Of a DNA stretch of 51,132 nucleotides, positions 42,065 to 51,132 are shown one piece after another. Origin of the DNA: Polyangium jinanense. GTDB taxonomy: Bacteria; Myxococcota; Polyangia; Polyangiales; Polyangiaceae. The stretch covers positions 1 to 51,132 of the forward strand of contig NZ_JAGTJJ010000072.1 of assembly GCF_028435365.1 (NCBI RefSeq), written 5' to 3'. The position numbers and the translations under genes are program-made. Positions within the stretch are counted from its first letter, which is position 1, and each line of letters opens with the position of its first letter. The notes beneath the pieces are model-generated. The model had not been told where the DNA came from. It saw only the letters and a program-made list of their open reading frames with translations, and ran no database searches.

Positions 42065-42098
42065 TCGACGCCAACGGGACGTCTTCACGTGAGGCGCG

Positions 42099-42554
42099 TC
42101 AAAACAGCGCCATCACGAGGCAAGCCATCTCCGCCAACCCCACGAGGATCGAAACAACGAGCGCCGCTTTCGACCACCGCTCCCCGCGGCGTGAAATCCG
42201 ATAACCGAGCGCCGCGAGCGAAAGCGGCAGCGCCGTGAGGACAATGCCGATCCACGCGGTCAGCCTCGCGGACGCATGCCAATCCGGCCCATACGTACGC
42301 CTCACGTCGGCGGGGGGGCCATAACCGCCCGTATCGATCCAGAAATCGATCCGCGCATGTAGCTTCGCCGTCGTCACCGCCGCGAGGACGAGCACGAGCG
42401 TCGCGACAATGGCCGAGATCGCGGCGGCCACGGCCGAGCCCTTCGGGCGGAAGCGCGCGACGAGCGCCGCGACGAGCGCCGCGACAAACGCAGGCGCCGT
42501 GGCGAAGACCAGCACGACGAGGCTCGCGAAGCCTGCTTCGTGGATGGGGTTCAT
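42099..42554 (-). CDS. Four-TM membrane protein
   Basis: This is a 151-aa protein with hydrophobic helices at about 10-33, 42-62, 95-118 and 130-150 and a polar loop (HARIDFWIDTGGYGPPADVRRTYGPDWH) between the second and third. Helix order and size recall DUF4190-type small membrane proteins. No catalytic motif. It stands alone on the minus strand. Confidence 0.55.
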   Translation of the reverse strand: MNPIHEAGFASLVVLVFATAPAFVAALVAALVARFRPKGSAVAAAISAIVATLVLVLAAVTTAKLHARIDFWIDTGGYGPPADVRRTYGPDWHASARLTAWIGIVLTALPLSLAALGYRISRRGERWSKAALVVSILVGLAEMACLVMALF

Positions 42555-42677
42555 CGCATCAGACCCTTCGCGCGACGGCGCTCATCCCGCGAGGATACAC
42601 GCTTTGCCTTGTCGCGCGCGTGGGACATCGCTTTCATCGCGCCGATCCATGACGCTCTCGAGGAGTGCCTGGTCTCC

Positions 42678-43922
<1,245 letters not shown>

Positions 43923-44091
43923 GGGGGATCTGGGTTTGAAGATACCGTCGATCTTGGTTCCCGCACAATACGCTCATTCAGGGTTGCTCAGACAGGCAAC
44001 GCGCGGCTTGGTCGTCCCCCTCGCCATGGCGAGACTGGGGGCTACTGCGTTGGAAGCGTTGTCGTACGTTGTTGTCGCGAAGGAGGGAGCC

Positions 44092-44292
44092 ATGGGCAAA
44101 GGTGGTGGCGGCGGTAAGGGCGGCGGCGGCGGAAGTGGAGGCGGGGGGAAAGGCGGAGGCGGCGGCGGCGCGCCCAAAGGTGGAGGTGGGGGAGGCAAGG
44201 GAGCCGGCGGCGGGAGCCACGGCGGCAACTGGCCGAGCACGACGGGCAGGCCGTCGGGGGGCGGTCGGGGGAATGCGCTGCCGTCGAAGTGA
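44092..44292 (+). CDS. Glycine/lysine-rich mini-protein
   Basis: This is a 66-aa protein. A strong ribosome binding site (AGGAGGG, 44082-44088) lies 3-4 bases before ATG 44092. About the first 45 residues are Gly-Lys repeats (GKGGGGG units with Ser, Ala and Pro breaks), then a less repetitive tail NWPSTTGRPSGGGRGNALPSK. The tail's information content suggests it is the conserved part. High positive charge would suit nucleic acid or surface binding. No signal peptide. The long frame running through from 43690 is antisense to the glycosidase and is not used. Function unknown. Confidence 0.6.
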   Translation: MGKGGGGGKGGGGGSGGGGKGGGGGGAPKGGGGGGKGAGGGSHGGNWPSTTGRPSGGGRGNALPSK

Positions 44293-44620
44293 TGGCATGG
44301 TTGCTTTGATGGCTGGATCCGGGGCGTGATGTTGGAGCGCCCCGGTTGGTACTGCGTGGTTGTCCTGTTGATGGAGAGCGCCTTACGCAGCGTCGGCAGC
44401 CCACGCGGCCTGATAAAAGCTTGGCTCGCTGACGCGCGCGCGTGCGGTGGAGGAAGCGCTAAGGGGCATGGCAGGCGAGGGGAATGGCAGACGCGCTTGT
44501 CATGGTGAGCGCGCCTCAACGGCTTCGGCGCAGCTTGTGGGTGTGCAGTCAATGGGGACTCCGAGGATGGCATAGTCCGAGCCCCGCGCATTCCTCAGCG
44601 TCGACTTGATCGGCGCCTCG
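44293..44620. other. Intergenic, nothing recognised
   Basis: This 328-base stretch separates the mini-protein gene from the end of the large STAND gene. A short open frame (44326-44508) shows no domain or ribosome binding site. Nothing else is seen. Confidence 0.4.
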
Positions 44621-47600
44621 TCAGAGCCAATCGCCGCGTTCGTTGATAAGTAGCTCTCCGCGAGCGGTCTCGATTTCGCGAACGAGCCACATTGAGTTGG
44701 CAGTAGTCTCTGTGATCGTATTCATCAATAATCGTATGACTGCCTCGCGGGGGTGTACGCGTACAATCTGTGCGATGTCTCTATACATGAATAAATTGGT
44801 CGTTAGGTTGAGGGCCCGAGCAATGACTGTGCCATGGAACCGCTCGTGTACAGGACTGCTTGATGTGCTGAGTGCTCTTAGGAATGTACTAAGGTCGACG
44901 CCGGGCGTGTCAAGCAGGCGTAGAAGAACGTGCTCAGGAAAGGAATCAAAAGCCCGCGAGAATACCATGGGTATCAAGCTGGCACGAGAAGGGGTTGCTA
45001 CCAAGTACTCAAACAGCCCTTCATGGTACCCTTCTGCCAGCCCATCTATGTTCAGTAATTTTACACTTGTGGCCTCGTTGTTGCTGTAGTGCGTCAGAGC
45101 TATGTCGATCACTAAATCGCGCGCGTTCTGAATGGCTTCTATAAAGAAGTGATCGTCGCGGTCGCGCGCGAGACGCCTAAGGAGAAGCCACTCTGTCAAG
45201 GAGTAGTCCCGGCTATCAACTTGCACCCGGAAGGAATGATGATTATCCGCCTCCCATTTGCCGAGGAGTCGTAGAAATAGGTTGAGATGGTAAGTTGGAA
45301 GGAAGAACGGATCTCGACTCAGTATGTCAGCGATACTCGCTATTCCCGTAAGCCGCGCCTTCGACAGCGCCACGAGAACATCTTGCATCGCTCTTGGCGT
45401 CATTTCGCCGCCCACGCGTTGCCATATCTCATCGGTCAGTGACTCCGGAGCGTTGTTGAGGTAGCGCATTGCCGACAACGCCGGAATGACGTGCAACTTC
45501 TCGAACGACGCCGGAAGATGTGTAAGCATTTCTGGTATAATGCTGCTGCCGTATCGCGCAATGAGGACCCGCCAGCCAAGTTCGGTCGGACCGTCCACGA
45601 TCCATCTGCGCGCAGTGGAATCATCGATCTCGGGCGATGCGACTTTATTGAGAGTGTAATGGTGTTGACTGTCTAAGCGAGCCTCGAACGCCTTTTGTTG
45701 AAAGCGGGACAGCCATGGATCTCCGCGTCTGACAACCGCGTAGCATAGCAGCTTCCGGGCTTTGGGGGGCATTGTTGGAAACTGATCGAGGAGATGCGCG
45801 AAAGCAGTGGCATCGTCACATCCGACAAGCACATCATTGAGGTTAAAGCCAGTGCTGCTGTCTCCAGCAGCATACTCGGAATAGTGAGTGGCAATCCAGC
45901 GCGCGAGTTCCACGTTCGTGCCGCGGCTGGCGGCGGGACGTAGCTTGTAGCTATTTGTCGTTATTAAAGTTGGCAGGTGGGGGAGTGTCCATGCTGGTAT
46001 CCGAGCCTCGCACGCAAGTGCTGTGCAGACCGCACTAGATATGGAAAGCTTGCCTGCGTTTGCTAATTGCTCGAGCCATGCCCCCCATCTTGCATCGCCA
46101 CGTTCCGCAATAGCATCAATCAGCTGGTCCGTTCCAGTCGAGCCGATCCACTCGCCCAGTACGCCGCGGTAGGGATACAAGATCTCCGGATTTAGTGCGG
46201 TATCAAGCGCGTGTACATATAATTTCGCATCTCGCACCTCGGTCAACACGCTGAGCGCCATCTTCAACAGCGTCCCACTTCGGGATCGAAGCGCCGCTAT
46301 GGCGCCTCGACAGCGAACGGGCAATAGCTCATTTGAGAGCATTGCTCGTAGGGTATTCTCATAGGATGTTTTCTGGCGCCCATGAGGATCCATCGTGCTG
46401 CTGAGCTGCGCACCTAAGACTGCGTCGGTCTCGAGCGCGACTGAAACCATCGCTTCGCTTGGACGGGCTCCGGACTCAAGCGCAAGTTCAATGCTCTCAC
46501 GACTCGAGAGGTTCGGAAGGCAGGCGTGAACCTGACCCTCAGCCAGGAGGCCCAGCCCGCTAAGCCAACTCCAATAGAGGTCGTGCACCGGCACAATGAC
46601 TCCCCCTCGGGACTCCAGGGTACCGAGGCGGGCAAGGAGTGCTTTGGGCTCGGATAGTGAGCTGCGAGCCGCCCGTGCCTGGAGTTCATGTTCGAGCCGG
46701 GCCCGAGAGCGGTCTGGGGGAGACATGCTTACCGATGCGACCGCCCCTGCCAGAACGTCTCGGAAGCTCTCAGGGAAGCCGCGGGATAGATGATCATGGA
46801 AACGCGTAAGCAATTCGCCGCGAGTAACGGCAGAGCCACCGAGAAGTATGTAGAGCGATAAGGCAAGCGGGAGGCGAAGAAGCTCTGTAAGAGCTGCCGG
46901 GGGAGGTGGTACCTTGGGAAGCGCTATCTTGATAGCACGCGTAACCATTGACGCGGGCAGCGGATCTAGGTTCCACACACGAAACCGAGCATCTGACTCC
47001 TGACCTCGACGACCGTTGGCGATGATGCGTGTGTTGGAGAGTGCTCGTAGTGCGCGAGCGCGTTCTGAGGGCTGCTGGCCTGATGCAAACTCCGACCATC
47101 CGTCGAGTAGGACGCACACTCGGGGGGCGCGGAATACAGCCTGAATATCAATACCAGGGGCGGCCGCGTAGATATCTTTTAGCAGGTCGTCCCATGTCGC
47201 CGCCGCGCCTGCAGCAAGAAACAGTGGAACTTGCCGCCCTGACGCAAGCAACTCTTGGGCTGAGTTCCATAACACATGTGTTTTCCCAGAACCAGGTGAT
47301 GCGACTATCAAATGGTGTATGTGGTCGCTGACCAGCAGCTCAGGAATAGCCGATGAAAGCTTCGGGTTTGCGTCGGGTGTGGTTACCGTCCGTCGCGCAT
47401 GCCCCAGCTCCAGCAGAGCACGCCGGGACTCGCTGGACGCATCGGCGAAGAGCGGAAGGAGCGATGGCGGAGTACCAGCCAGTAAGAGTGCTTGAGCAAG
47501 CTTATGAAGACTTGGAGAGGCTGCCTCTTCGATGCGGGCTTGTCGAACGACTGCTGAGCCTGATCGAAATGGCGGCATCTCCTCAAGGAGAGCGCGCGTA

Positions 47601-48484
47601 TAGGCCGCGGCGATAACTGCGGCATACCCCTGCCATTCGTTGTTCTTGCGACTATCGCAATAGTCGCAGATTCCACGAACAACAAAATATCCGATCCGTT
47701 GATTCCACGTGGCGTCCGCGATGCCGAATCCTTCCATTTCCACCGCGCGAACGTCGAAGTCGTCGCGCAGTTGGTCGCGGTGCACGGGGTTCTTCAGAAC
47801 CCTATTGGCGCACGCAATAGTACCTATGAATACGCGTGGCGTGCCGGGAAGTCGGTCCCGCTCTGGATCGAGTGGGTGCTCGATCCATACCTTGGGATCG
47901 TCCGTAGCAGCGAGCCGATCGGTGTCCAATGGTGGACGAGCGGAATTCGGCAGATGCGCCGCACGCGTTAGATGATCGAGCCAGGGGAATCGACCCTCAA
48001 GAACTGCCGCGGCGAGCCGACGGGATGCCTTGTATAGACCTGGATGAGGCGGACGCGGGGGGTGACGCGGTTCGAGTCGCGTCGCGTGCTCCTTGACGAA
48101 GTCGTAGGCAATAATGCCCTGTTCGCCGGAAACGACAATGTCACCAAGGCGCACGTGACGGTCGGGTCTGCTGATGTGGGGGATGCCTCCGGCAATGCCA
48201 ACCATTATGACCGCGTCAACTCCAGGAAAATCCTCGACGAGAACCGTTGCGTGGTGCGCCGCTGACGCGGTGCCTTGGTCCGCCAAAGCGAGCATAATAG
48301 TATGCGATCCACCGCCCTTTGCACGTGTCGCACCACACCAGTAATGTCTTCCGCGTTGGGTTACGTACTCCGTGGGCGAGTCAAGCATTGACTTCATTGC
48401 CGCATATTCAGTCTCGAGAGCGGTGACTATGCCAAAAGTCACCTCTGGTGCGGCAGATTCAATCGAAGTGCTATGGGTACCCAA
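44621..48484 (-). CDS. Nucleoside phosphorylase-NACHT STAND protein (putative anti-phage)
   Basis: This is a 1287-aa protein. Residues about 15-305 are a purine-nucleoside-phosphorylase/MTA-SAH-nucleosidase domain: GIVTALETEYAAM, VIMVGIAGGI, GDIVVS, RAVEMEGFG (the catalytic M-E-x-E-like motif) and VRGICDYCD. A STAND/NACHT ATPase follows, with Walker A ASPGSGKT (K401) and Walker B VCVLLDGWSEF (D461). The rest (about 650-1287) is a helical repeat region, probably the sensor. STAND proteins with such effector domains are known in prokaryotic immunity: target binding triggers oligomerisation and the effector attacks nucleotides; this activity is inferred. The start is TTG. It is AT-richer than neighbours, consistent with acquisition. 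Confidence 0.85.
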   Translation of the reverse strand: MGTHSTSIESAAPEVTFGIVTALETEYAAMKSMLDSPTEYVTQRGRHYWCGATRAKGGGSHTIMLALADQGTASAAHHATVLVEDFPGVDAVIMVGIAGGIPHISRPDRHVRLGDIVVSGEQGIIAYDFVKEHATRLEPRHPPRPPHPGLYKASRRLAAAVLEGRFPWLDHLTRAAHLPNSARPPLDTDRLAATDDPKVWIEHPLDPERDRLPGTPRVFIGTIACANRVLKNPVHRDQLRDDFDVRAVEMEGFGIADATWNQRIGYFVVRGICDYCDSRKNNEWQGYAAVIAAAYTRALLEEMPPFRSGSAVVRQARIEEAASPSLHKLAQALLLAGTPPSLLPLFADASSESRRALLELGHARRTVTTPDANPKLSSAIPELLVSDHIHHLIVASPGSGKTHVLWNSAQELLASGRQVPLFLAAGAAATWDDLLKDIYAAAPGIDIQAVFRAPRVCVLLDGWSEFASGQQPSERARALRALSNTRIIANGRRGQESDARFRVWNLDPLPASMVTRAIKIALPKVPPPPAALTELLRLPLALSLYILLGGSAVTRGELLTRFHDHLSRGFPESFRDVLAGAVASVSMSPPDRSRARLEHELQARAARSSLSEPKALLARLGTLESRGGVIVPVHDLYWSWLSGLGLLAEGQVHACLPNLSSRESIELALESGARPSEAMVSVALETDAVLGAQLSSTMDPHGRQKTSYENTLRAMLSNELLPVRCRGAIAALRSRSGTLLKMALSVLTEVRDAKLYVHALDTALNPEILYPYRGVLGEWIGSTGTDQLIDAIAERGDARWGAWLEQLANAGKLSISSAVCTALACEARIPAWTLPHLPTLITTNSYKLRPAASRGTNVELARWIATHYSEYAAGDSSTGFNLNDVLVGCDDATAFAHLLDQFPTMPPKARKLLCYAVVRRGDPWLSRFQQKAFEARLDSQHHYTLNKVASPEIDDSTARRWIVDGPTELGWRVLIARYGSSIIPEMLTHLPASFEKLHVIPALSAMRYLNNAPESLTDEIWQRVGGEMTPRAMQDVLVALSKARLTGIASIADILSRDPFFLPTYHLNLFLRLLGKWEADNHHSFRVQVDSRDYSLTEWLLLRRLARDRDDHFFIEAIQNARDLVIDIALTHYSNNEATSVKLLNIDGLAEGYHEGLFEYLVATPSRASLIPMVFSRAFDSFPEHVLLRLLDTPGVDLSTFLRALSTSSSPVHERFHGTVIARALNLTTNLFMYRDIAQIVRVHPREAVIRLLMNTITETTANSMWLVREIETARGELLINERGDWL

Positions 48485-48865
48485 GGCGAGTGCTCGCTAT
48501 GCAGTGGACTCGCCTTTAAATGTTTCATGATGTTCCCAGAATTGCAAGGACAAATTGAGATCCTGCGAACGCATCCGCCGCCCGAGCCCCTCGACCGTCG
48601 CCGCCCTCTCTCTCTCCGCTTCGGCGCCACCTTCCCGTTGCGCTCATCTTACCGCACGCCGCACCGCATCGGATCCCTTTGTCCCTCCCACACCGCCGCA
48701 CGCTTCCTCCTTCGGCCGCCGAATAGGCTCCGGCCCGGAGGCCGGCGCCCATCCGAGGCGCGTCGAATGATGTGCTCGGCGCCGATCTGCTGTATGGTGG
48801 ACCGGCGAGCGCTTCACGGACTCGCCGGTCGATGTTCCTGGATTCTTGGGACTGGGAGGATGCAC
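48485..48865. other. Divergent intergenic region
   Basis: This 381-base gap separates the divergent STAND gene and a lipoprotein gene. An inverted repeat GGCGAGT / ACTCGCC (48485-48491 and 48508-48514) abuts the STAND TTG start, so the ribosome entry region can fold into a hairpin. A less GC-rich stretch at 48515-48560 probably holds the STAND promoter. Open frames here lack support. Confidence 0.5.
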
Positions 48866-49366
48866 ATGAAACAGCTCGTCCTCGGGTTGCAGCTCCTTGC
48901 GGCCTTCGTGCTCGCAACTGCCTGCACCGACGACGACTGCAAGAACCCCAAGAAGATCGAAGGCTACCACAAGCGGTCGAACAGCTTCCGAGATGGTGTA
49001 GCCTTGCAGTGCAACACTGTTCTGATCTGCCCTCGGAAAGGCGGGGGGTACGACGAGCGGCGTCCTCTAGGGCTGGAGGACCCGACCATCATTGATCAGC
49101 AGGGCGACGGCTGGAATCGTGCCCGGTGTACGGAGATGGCGCTTCCTCTCGTGACGGGTACGGACTGCAAAGTCGAGGTTTCCCCCAGCGTCATCTGCTT
49201 GGATGTCGACGGGGGTTCGGGTATCCCCGGCACCAACCCGACGGGTGGCACCATCGTCACGGTGGGCGGGGCCGCGACGGGTGACTTCAAGGGATATGAT
49301 GACGGGGTCGGCGGCGCGGGCGCCTTCAGTGCGGGGGCCGGCGCGGAGGGCCAGGGCGGAATCTGA
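48866..49366 (+). CDS. Small lipoprotein
   Basis: This is a 166-aa protein. GGGAGG (48854-48859) is 6 bases before ATG 48866, which decides against the ATG two codons upstream. Signal peptide with lipobox VLATAC (Cys about 20). The mature part has several Cys (DDDCKNPKK, LQCNTVLICP, RCTEMA, TDCKVE, VICLD) and a Gly/Ala-rich C terminus. No family recognised. Confidence 0.65.
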   Translation: MKQLVLGLQLLAAFVLATACTDDDCKNPKKIEGYHKRSNSFRDGVALQCNTVLICPRKGGGYDERRPLGLEDPTIIDQQGDGWNRARCTEMALPLVTGTDCKVEVSPSVICLDVDGGSGIPGTNPTGGTIVTVGGAATGDFKGYDDGVGGAGAFSAGAGAEGQGGI

Positions 49367-49413
49367 GCCTGGAATGTCGCTGCTCGTTGGAGACCGAGCG
49401 CGATAGAAACAGC

Positions 49414-49911
49414 TTATTGTCCCAGCGCGCTCAACATCCGCGCGTGCCAATCGGTCCCAACCAAAGCCGGGCAACGTTGCTCCACGTCAGCCTTGAAGCA
49501 GGCGTCCCATGCCTCTCGAAGGGCCAATGTCTCCTCGCGAGAGCGGGGCATCTTGAACTTGATGTCACATTGCGTCTCTGCCGCGTGTGTTTCCCGCCAG
49601 AAGCGAGCGCCCTTGAGGTCTTCGCACGGCGCACGCCAGATCGGGTCGGCGTCGTGCGGCGGCAACGGGGCGTAGTCCGGGCAGTACGTCGTCATGCAAC
49701 CGGCCTCGCAAGCGTCGGCGAAGTCGTCCGTGACCGTCATACAATCGCCGAAATGAGCGCCTTGCTCGCACATCTCGCGCGTCGAGGCGAGATCCGAGAA
49801 ACAACTCTCTTCCCCCTTGTGGGGCACTTCCCCCCGCGACGCGCCTAGCCCCACGGTGACGAGCGCGATGGCGGCGACGGCGATGGCGATGAACGGTCCG
49901 CGGCGTCTCAT
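49414..49911 (-). CDS. Secreted Cys-rich protein
   Basis: This is a 165-aa protein. N-terminal hydrophobic segment (about 7-24) is a signal peptide or anchor. Then come eight or more Cys in helical context: SCFSDLASTREMCEQG, GDCMTVTDDFADACEAGCMTTYC, APCEDLK, TQCDIK, DACFKADVEQRCP. The pattern suggests a disulfide-stabilised helical fold. Convergent with the preceding lipoprotein gene (gap about 47 bases). Function unknown. Confidence 0.6.
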   Translation of the reverse strand: MRRRGPFIAIAVAAIALVTVGLGASRGEVPHKGEESCFSDLASTREMCEQGAHFGDCMTVTDDFADACEAGCMTTYCPDYAPLPPHDADPIWRAPCEDLKGARFWRETHAAETQCDIKFKMPRSREETLALREAWDACFKADVEQRCPALVGTDWHARMLSALGQ

Positions 49912-50409
49912 GGCTGTCTCCCCTGGGCCCGGGTGAGCCTACACCACCCCGCCGCGGAAGACGAGCATCTCGGACCGCATCACGTGCCCACCCCCCCACC
50001 CGCACCACACCTCCAAGACAGTCGCCCCACCCCCGCAACCCACTCCCACCTGGTCGCACATCCACTCCGGACAATTGTCCAAACTTGTCCGGATTTGTCC
50101 GGACATGTCCGGACCTCCCCCCGTGACCTCTCTCACCTCTCCCCGCGACCCCCCCACCTATCGCCGCCCCCAATCCCGCCCCTCTTCCCCCCGAAAACCC
50201 TATCCCTCGCCGCCACACCCACCCATCCCCGCACCCACATCCCACACCCCCGCCAGCCCCTCGAAACTGCTCCCAAATCCAGCCCGATCCCCCCTCCCAT
50301 CCACCCCGCCCAATCCCACCCCCGACGCCCAATTCTGCCCCGCCACACCCGCCCCTCGCCCCACGAAACTCCGACCTCACCCCCGCTCCAATCTCACCAC
50401 CCGCAATCC
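49912..50409. other. C-rich, G-poor upstream region
   Basis: About 500 bases in which the plus strand is dominated by C runs (CCCC to CCCCCC) with few G, apart from the TGTCCGGA palindrome cluster. Frames stay open only because of composition; the implied Pro-rich peptides are not taken as genes. It leads into the sigma-54-type site and the helical gene at 50516. Confidence 0.6.
50069..50114. promoter_or_regulatory. Cluster of TGTCCGGA palindromes
   Basis: GGACAATTGTCC (50069-50080) is a perfect 12-bp palindrome. The motif TTGTCCGGA recurs at about 50085 and 50095, and GTCCGGACATGTCCGGAC (50097-50114) is a perfect 18-bp palindrome. Evenly spaced two-fold sites of this kind are typical operators for dimeric regulators, possibly an upstream activator site for the sigma-54-type promoter about 300 bases away. 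Confidence 0.6.
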
Positions 50410-50425
50410 TGGCATCCCCCTTGCA
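50410..50425 (+). promoter_or_regulatory. Sigma-54-type -24/-12 promoter
   Basis: TGGCATCCCCCTTGCA has GG and GC separated by exactly 10 bases, matching the TGGCAC-N5-TTGCA consensus. It lies about 90 bases before the start codon of the helical gene. It is a motif match only. Confidence 0.6.
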
Positions 50426-50515
50426 CAAAGCCCTCGCACGCACCGACGTCACCCACGTCGGACTTTCATTCGACGCACCATCACCCTTCCCCCGAGGAAG
50501 AGGAGACCATCCCCC

Positions 50516-51007
50516 ATGAGTGATTCCAAGCATCCCCAGCCCGGCGATCGCAGCATCGACGTCACCGATCTCGACCTCGTCGACATCACCCCCGATCACA
50601 TTGCCCGGTTGAGCAAGCTCCGCGACGGGTACGCGAGCGCCATCAAGGCCATTCTCCTTGCAGACCCCGCGGTTCGGCAGCGGGCCGGCCTCAGTGAGAT
50701 CGAGGTCGCCGAGCTCGGAGCGGACTGGGAAACGTCCAAGCGTATCGACGAGGTCGTGCCCGCGGTCGAGAAGCTCCTCGAGCTCCTCCACGAGACGCGC
50801 CTCATGCGCAATCACGCGATTGCGTTCCGCCTCGGCGAGATGGCGCATCAGGTACGGCGTCGGGCCGACCGGCTACCCAATGGCACGGAGGTGGCCGCCC
50901 CGTTCGAGCCGCTCCTCGCGTATCACTTCGCCGTCGGCCAGAAGATCGCCGCCATGCGCGAAAAGAACAAGAAGGCCGCGGAGAAGACCAAGCCCTCCCC
51001 GGCCTGA
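50516..51007 (+). CDS. Helical hypothetical protein
   Basis: This is a 163-aa protein, soluble and almost entirely alpha-helical (ITPDHIARLSKLRDGYASAIKAILL, SKRIDEVVPAVEKLLELLHETRLMRNHAIAFRLGEMAHQVRRRAD, LLAYHFAVGQKIAAMREKNKKA). It ends in a Lys-rich tail. No Cys, no TM. An AGGAAGAGGAG purine run lies about 10 bases before ATG 50516. The upstream region has a sigma-54-type site and palindromes, so expression is probably activator-dependent. No family recognised. Confidence 0.7.
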   Translation: MSDSKHPQPGDRSIDVTDLDLVDITPDHIARLSKLRDGYASAIKAILLADPAVRQRAGLSEIEVAELGADWETSKRIDEVVPAVEKLLELLHETRLMRNHAIAFRLGEMAHQVRRRADRLPNGTEVAAPFEPLLAYHFAVGQKIAAMREKNKKAAEKTKPSPA

Positions 51008-51063
51008 GCCACAGGCACCCGCCTCCCTAAGAGGGTGTTCCACAGACGTCGTCGGCCCCAGAA

Positions 51064-51105
51064 CCTCACCCCCCCGACCCCCTCTCCGCGCGGCGGAGAG
51101 GGGGC
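51064..51105. repeat. Second copy of CCTCACCC-type hairpin element
   Basis: ACCTCACCC is followed by CCCCCTCTCCGC-GCG-GCGGAGAGGGGG (51079-51090, 51094-51105), the same 12-bp stem as at 17944-17970 with a three-base loop. It lies about 55 bases after the last gene and may act as its terminator. The rest of the element lies beyond the window or is absent. Confidence 0.75.
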
Positions 51106-51132
51106 GAAAGGCGCTGGATCGAGCCGGAAACT

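Noticed and set aside
49933..50523. Pro-rich plus-strand frames in the C-rich tract
   Set aside because: Explained by C runs; no ribosome binding site, and the real gene starts at 50516 in one of them.

Overview
The window looks like chromosomal DNA of a GC-rich myxobacterium, most likely Polyangiales (Sorangium/Polyangium-like). The evidence is very high GC at third codon positions, many lipoproteins with a Gly/Ser/Asp-rich linker after the lipobox Cys, Pro-rich TonB/AgmX-like proteins, TPR lipoproteins next to a RodZ-like HTH protein, and many long intergenic inverted repeats. No species can be named from sequence alone.

Bases 1-11,015 are an accessory island. Large arrays of a mosaic GC-rich repeat (family 1, at 1-1260, 3421-6060, 6240-6870 and 8385-9190) and of a second repeat family (9870-10815) alternate with short AT-richer cargo: a zinc-ribbon gene plus TIR-domain gene (1826-3345), a membrane-anchored SEFIR-domain protein (7009-8247, minus) and a small GNAT-like protein (9198-9815, minus). 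A structured three-hairpin element of about 140 bp occurs twice (6088-6230 and 10870-11012). The TIR and SEFIR domains suggest defence or cell-death cargo, and the repeat arrays look like the substrate in which it is inserted or shuffled.

Bases 11,168-31,430 look like ordinary core or family-conserved sequence: dnaJ; a minus-strand yacG/outer-membrane protein/PrsW cluster; a VWA-like lipoprotein; an HtrA protease; a TonB-like protein; tsaB and a Crp/Fnr regulator; a TPR lipoprotein, RodZ-like protein, small lipoprotein and recO in a row; a metallophosphoesterase; an NTF2-like protein; a TlpA-like lipoprotein; a c-type-heme/beta-propeller lipoprotein; a TPR lipoprotein; and an RqcH-like NFACT protein. 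The TlpA-like gene (25661-26251) is interrupted by one in-frame TGA exactly where the first Cys of the redox CxxC motif should be, and a hairpin follows directly. This is the best candidate in the window for something undescribed: a UxxC selenoprotein.

Bases 31,430-36,400 are a patchwork at a tRNA-Leu(TAA) gene. A remnant tRNA-Leu 5' half and a truncated copy of the rqcH 5' end bracket a Rieske oxygenase gene and a P-loop ATPase fragment. Then come a segment bounded by a 45-bp direct repeat, a conserved-looking hypothetical gene with a G-rich tandem-repeated upstream region, and a decayed IS481-like transposase with three stacked terminus-like sequences.

Bases 36,500-51,132 hold mostly secreted proteins and lipoproteins (triple cupredoxin-like lipoprotein, PhoX-like, START-like, GH53-like glycosidase, Cys-rich proteins) and a glycine/lysine-rich mini-protein. 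They also hold a 1287-aa nucleoside-phosphorylase-NACHT STAND protein, AT-richer than its surroundings, which is a probable anti-phage sensor. At the right end a helical hypothetical gene lies behind a perfect sigma-54-type -24/-12 motif, a C-rich tract and a cluster of TGTCCGGA palindromes.
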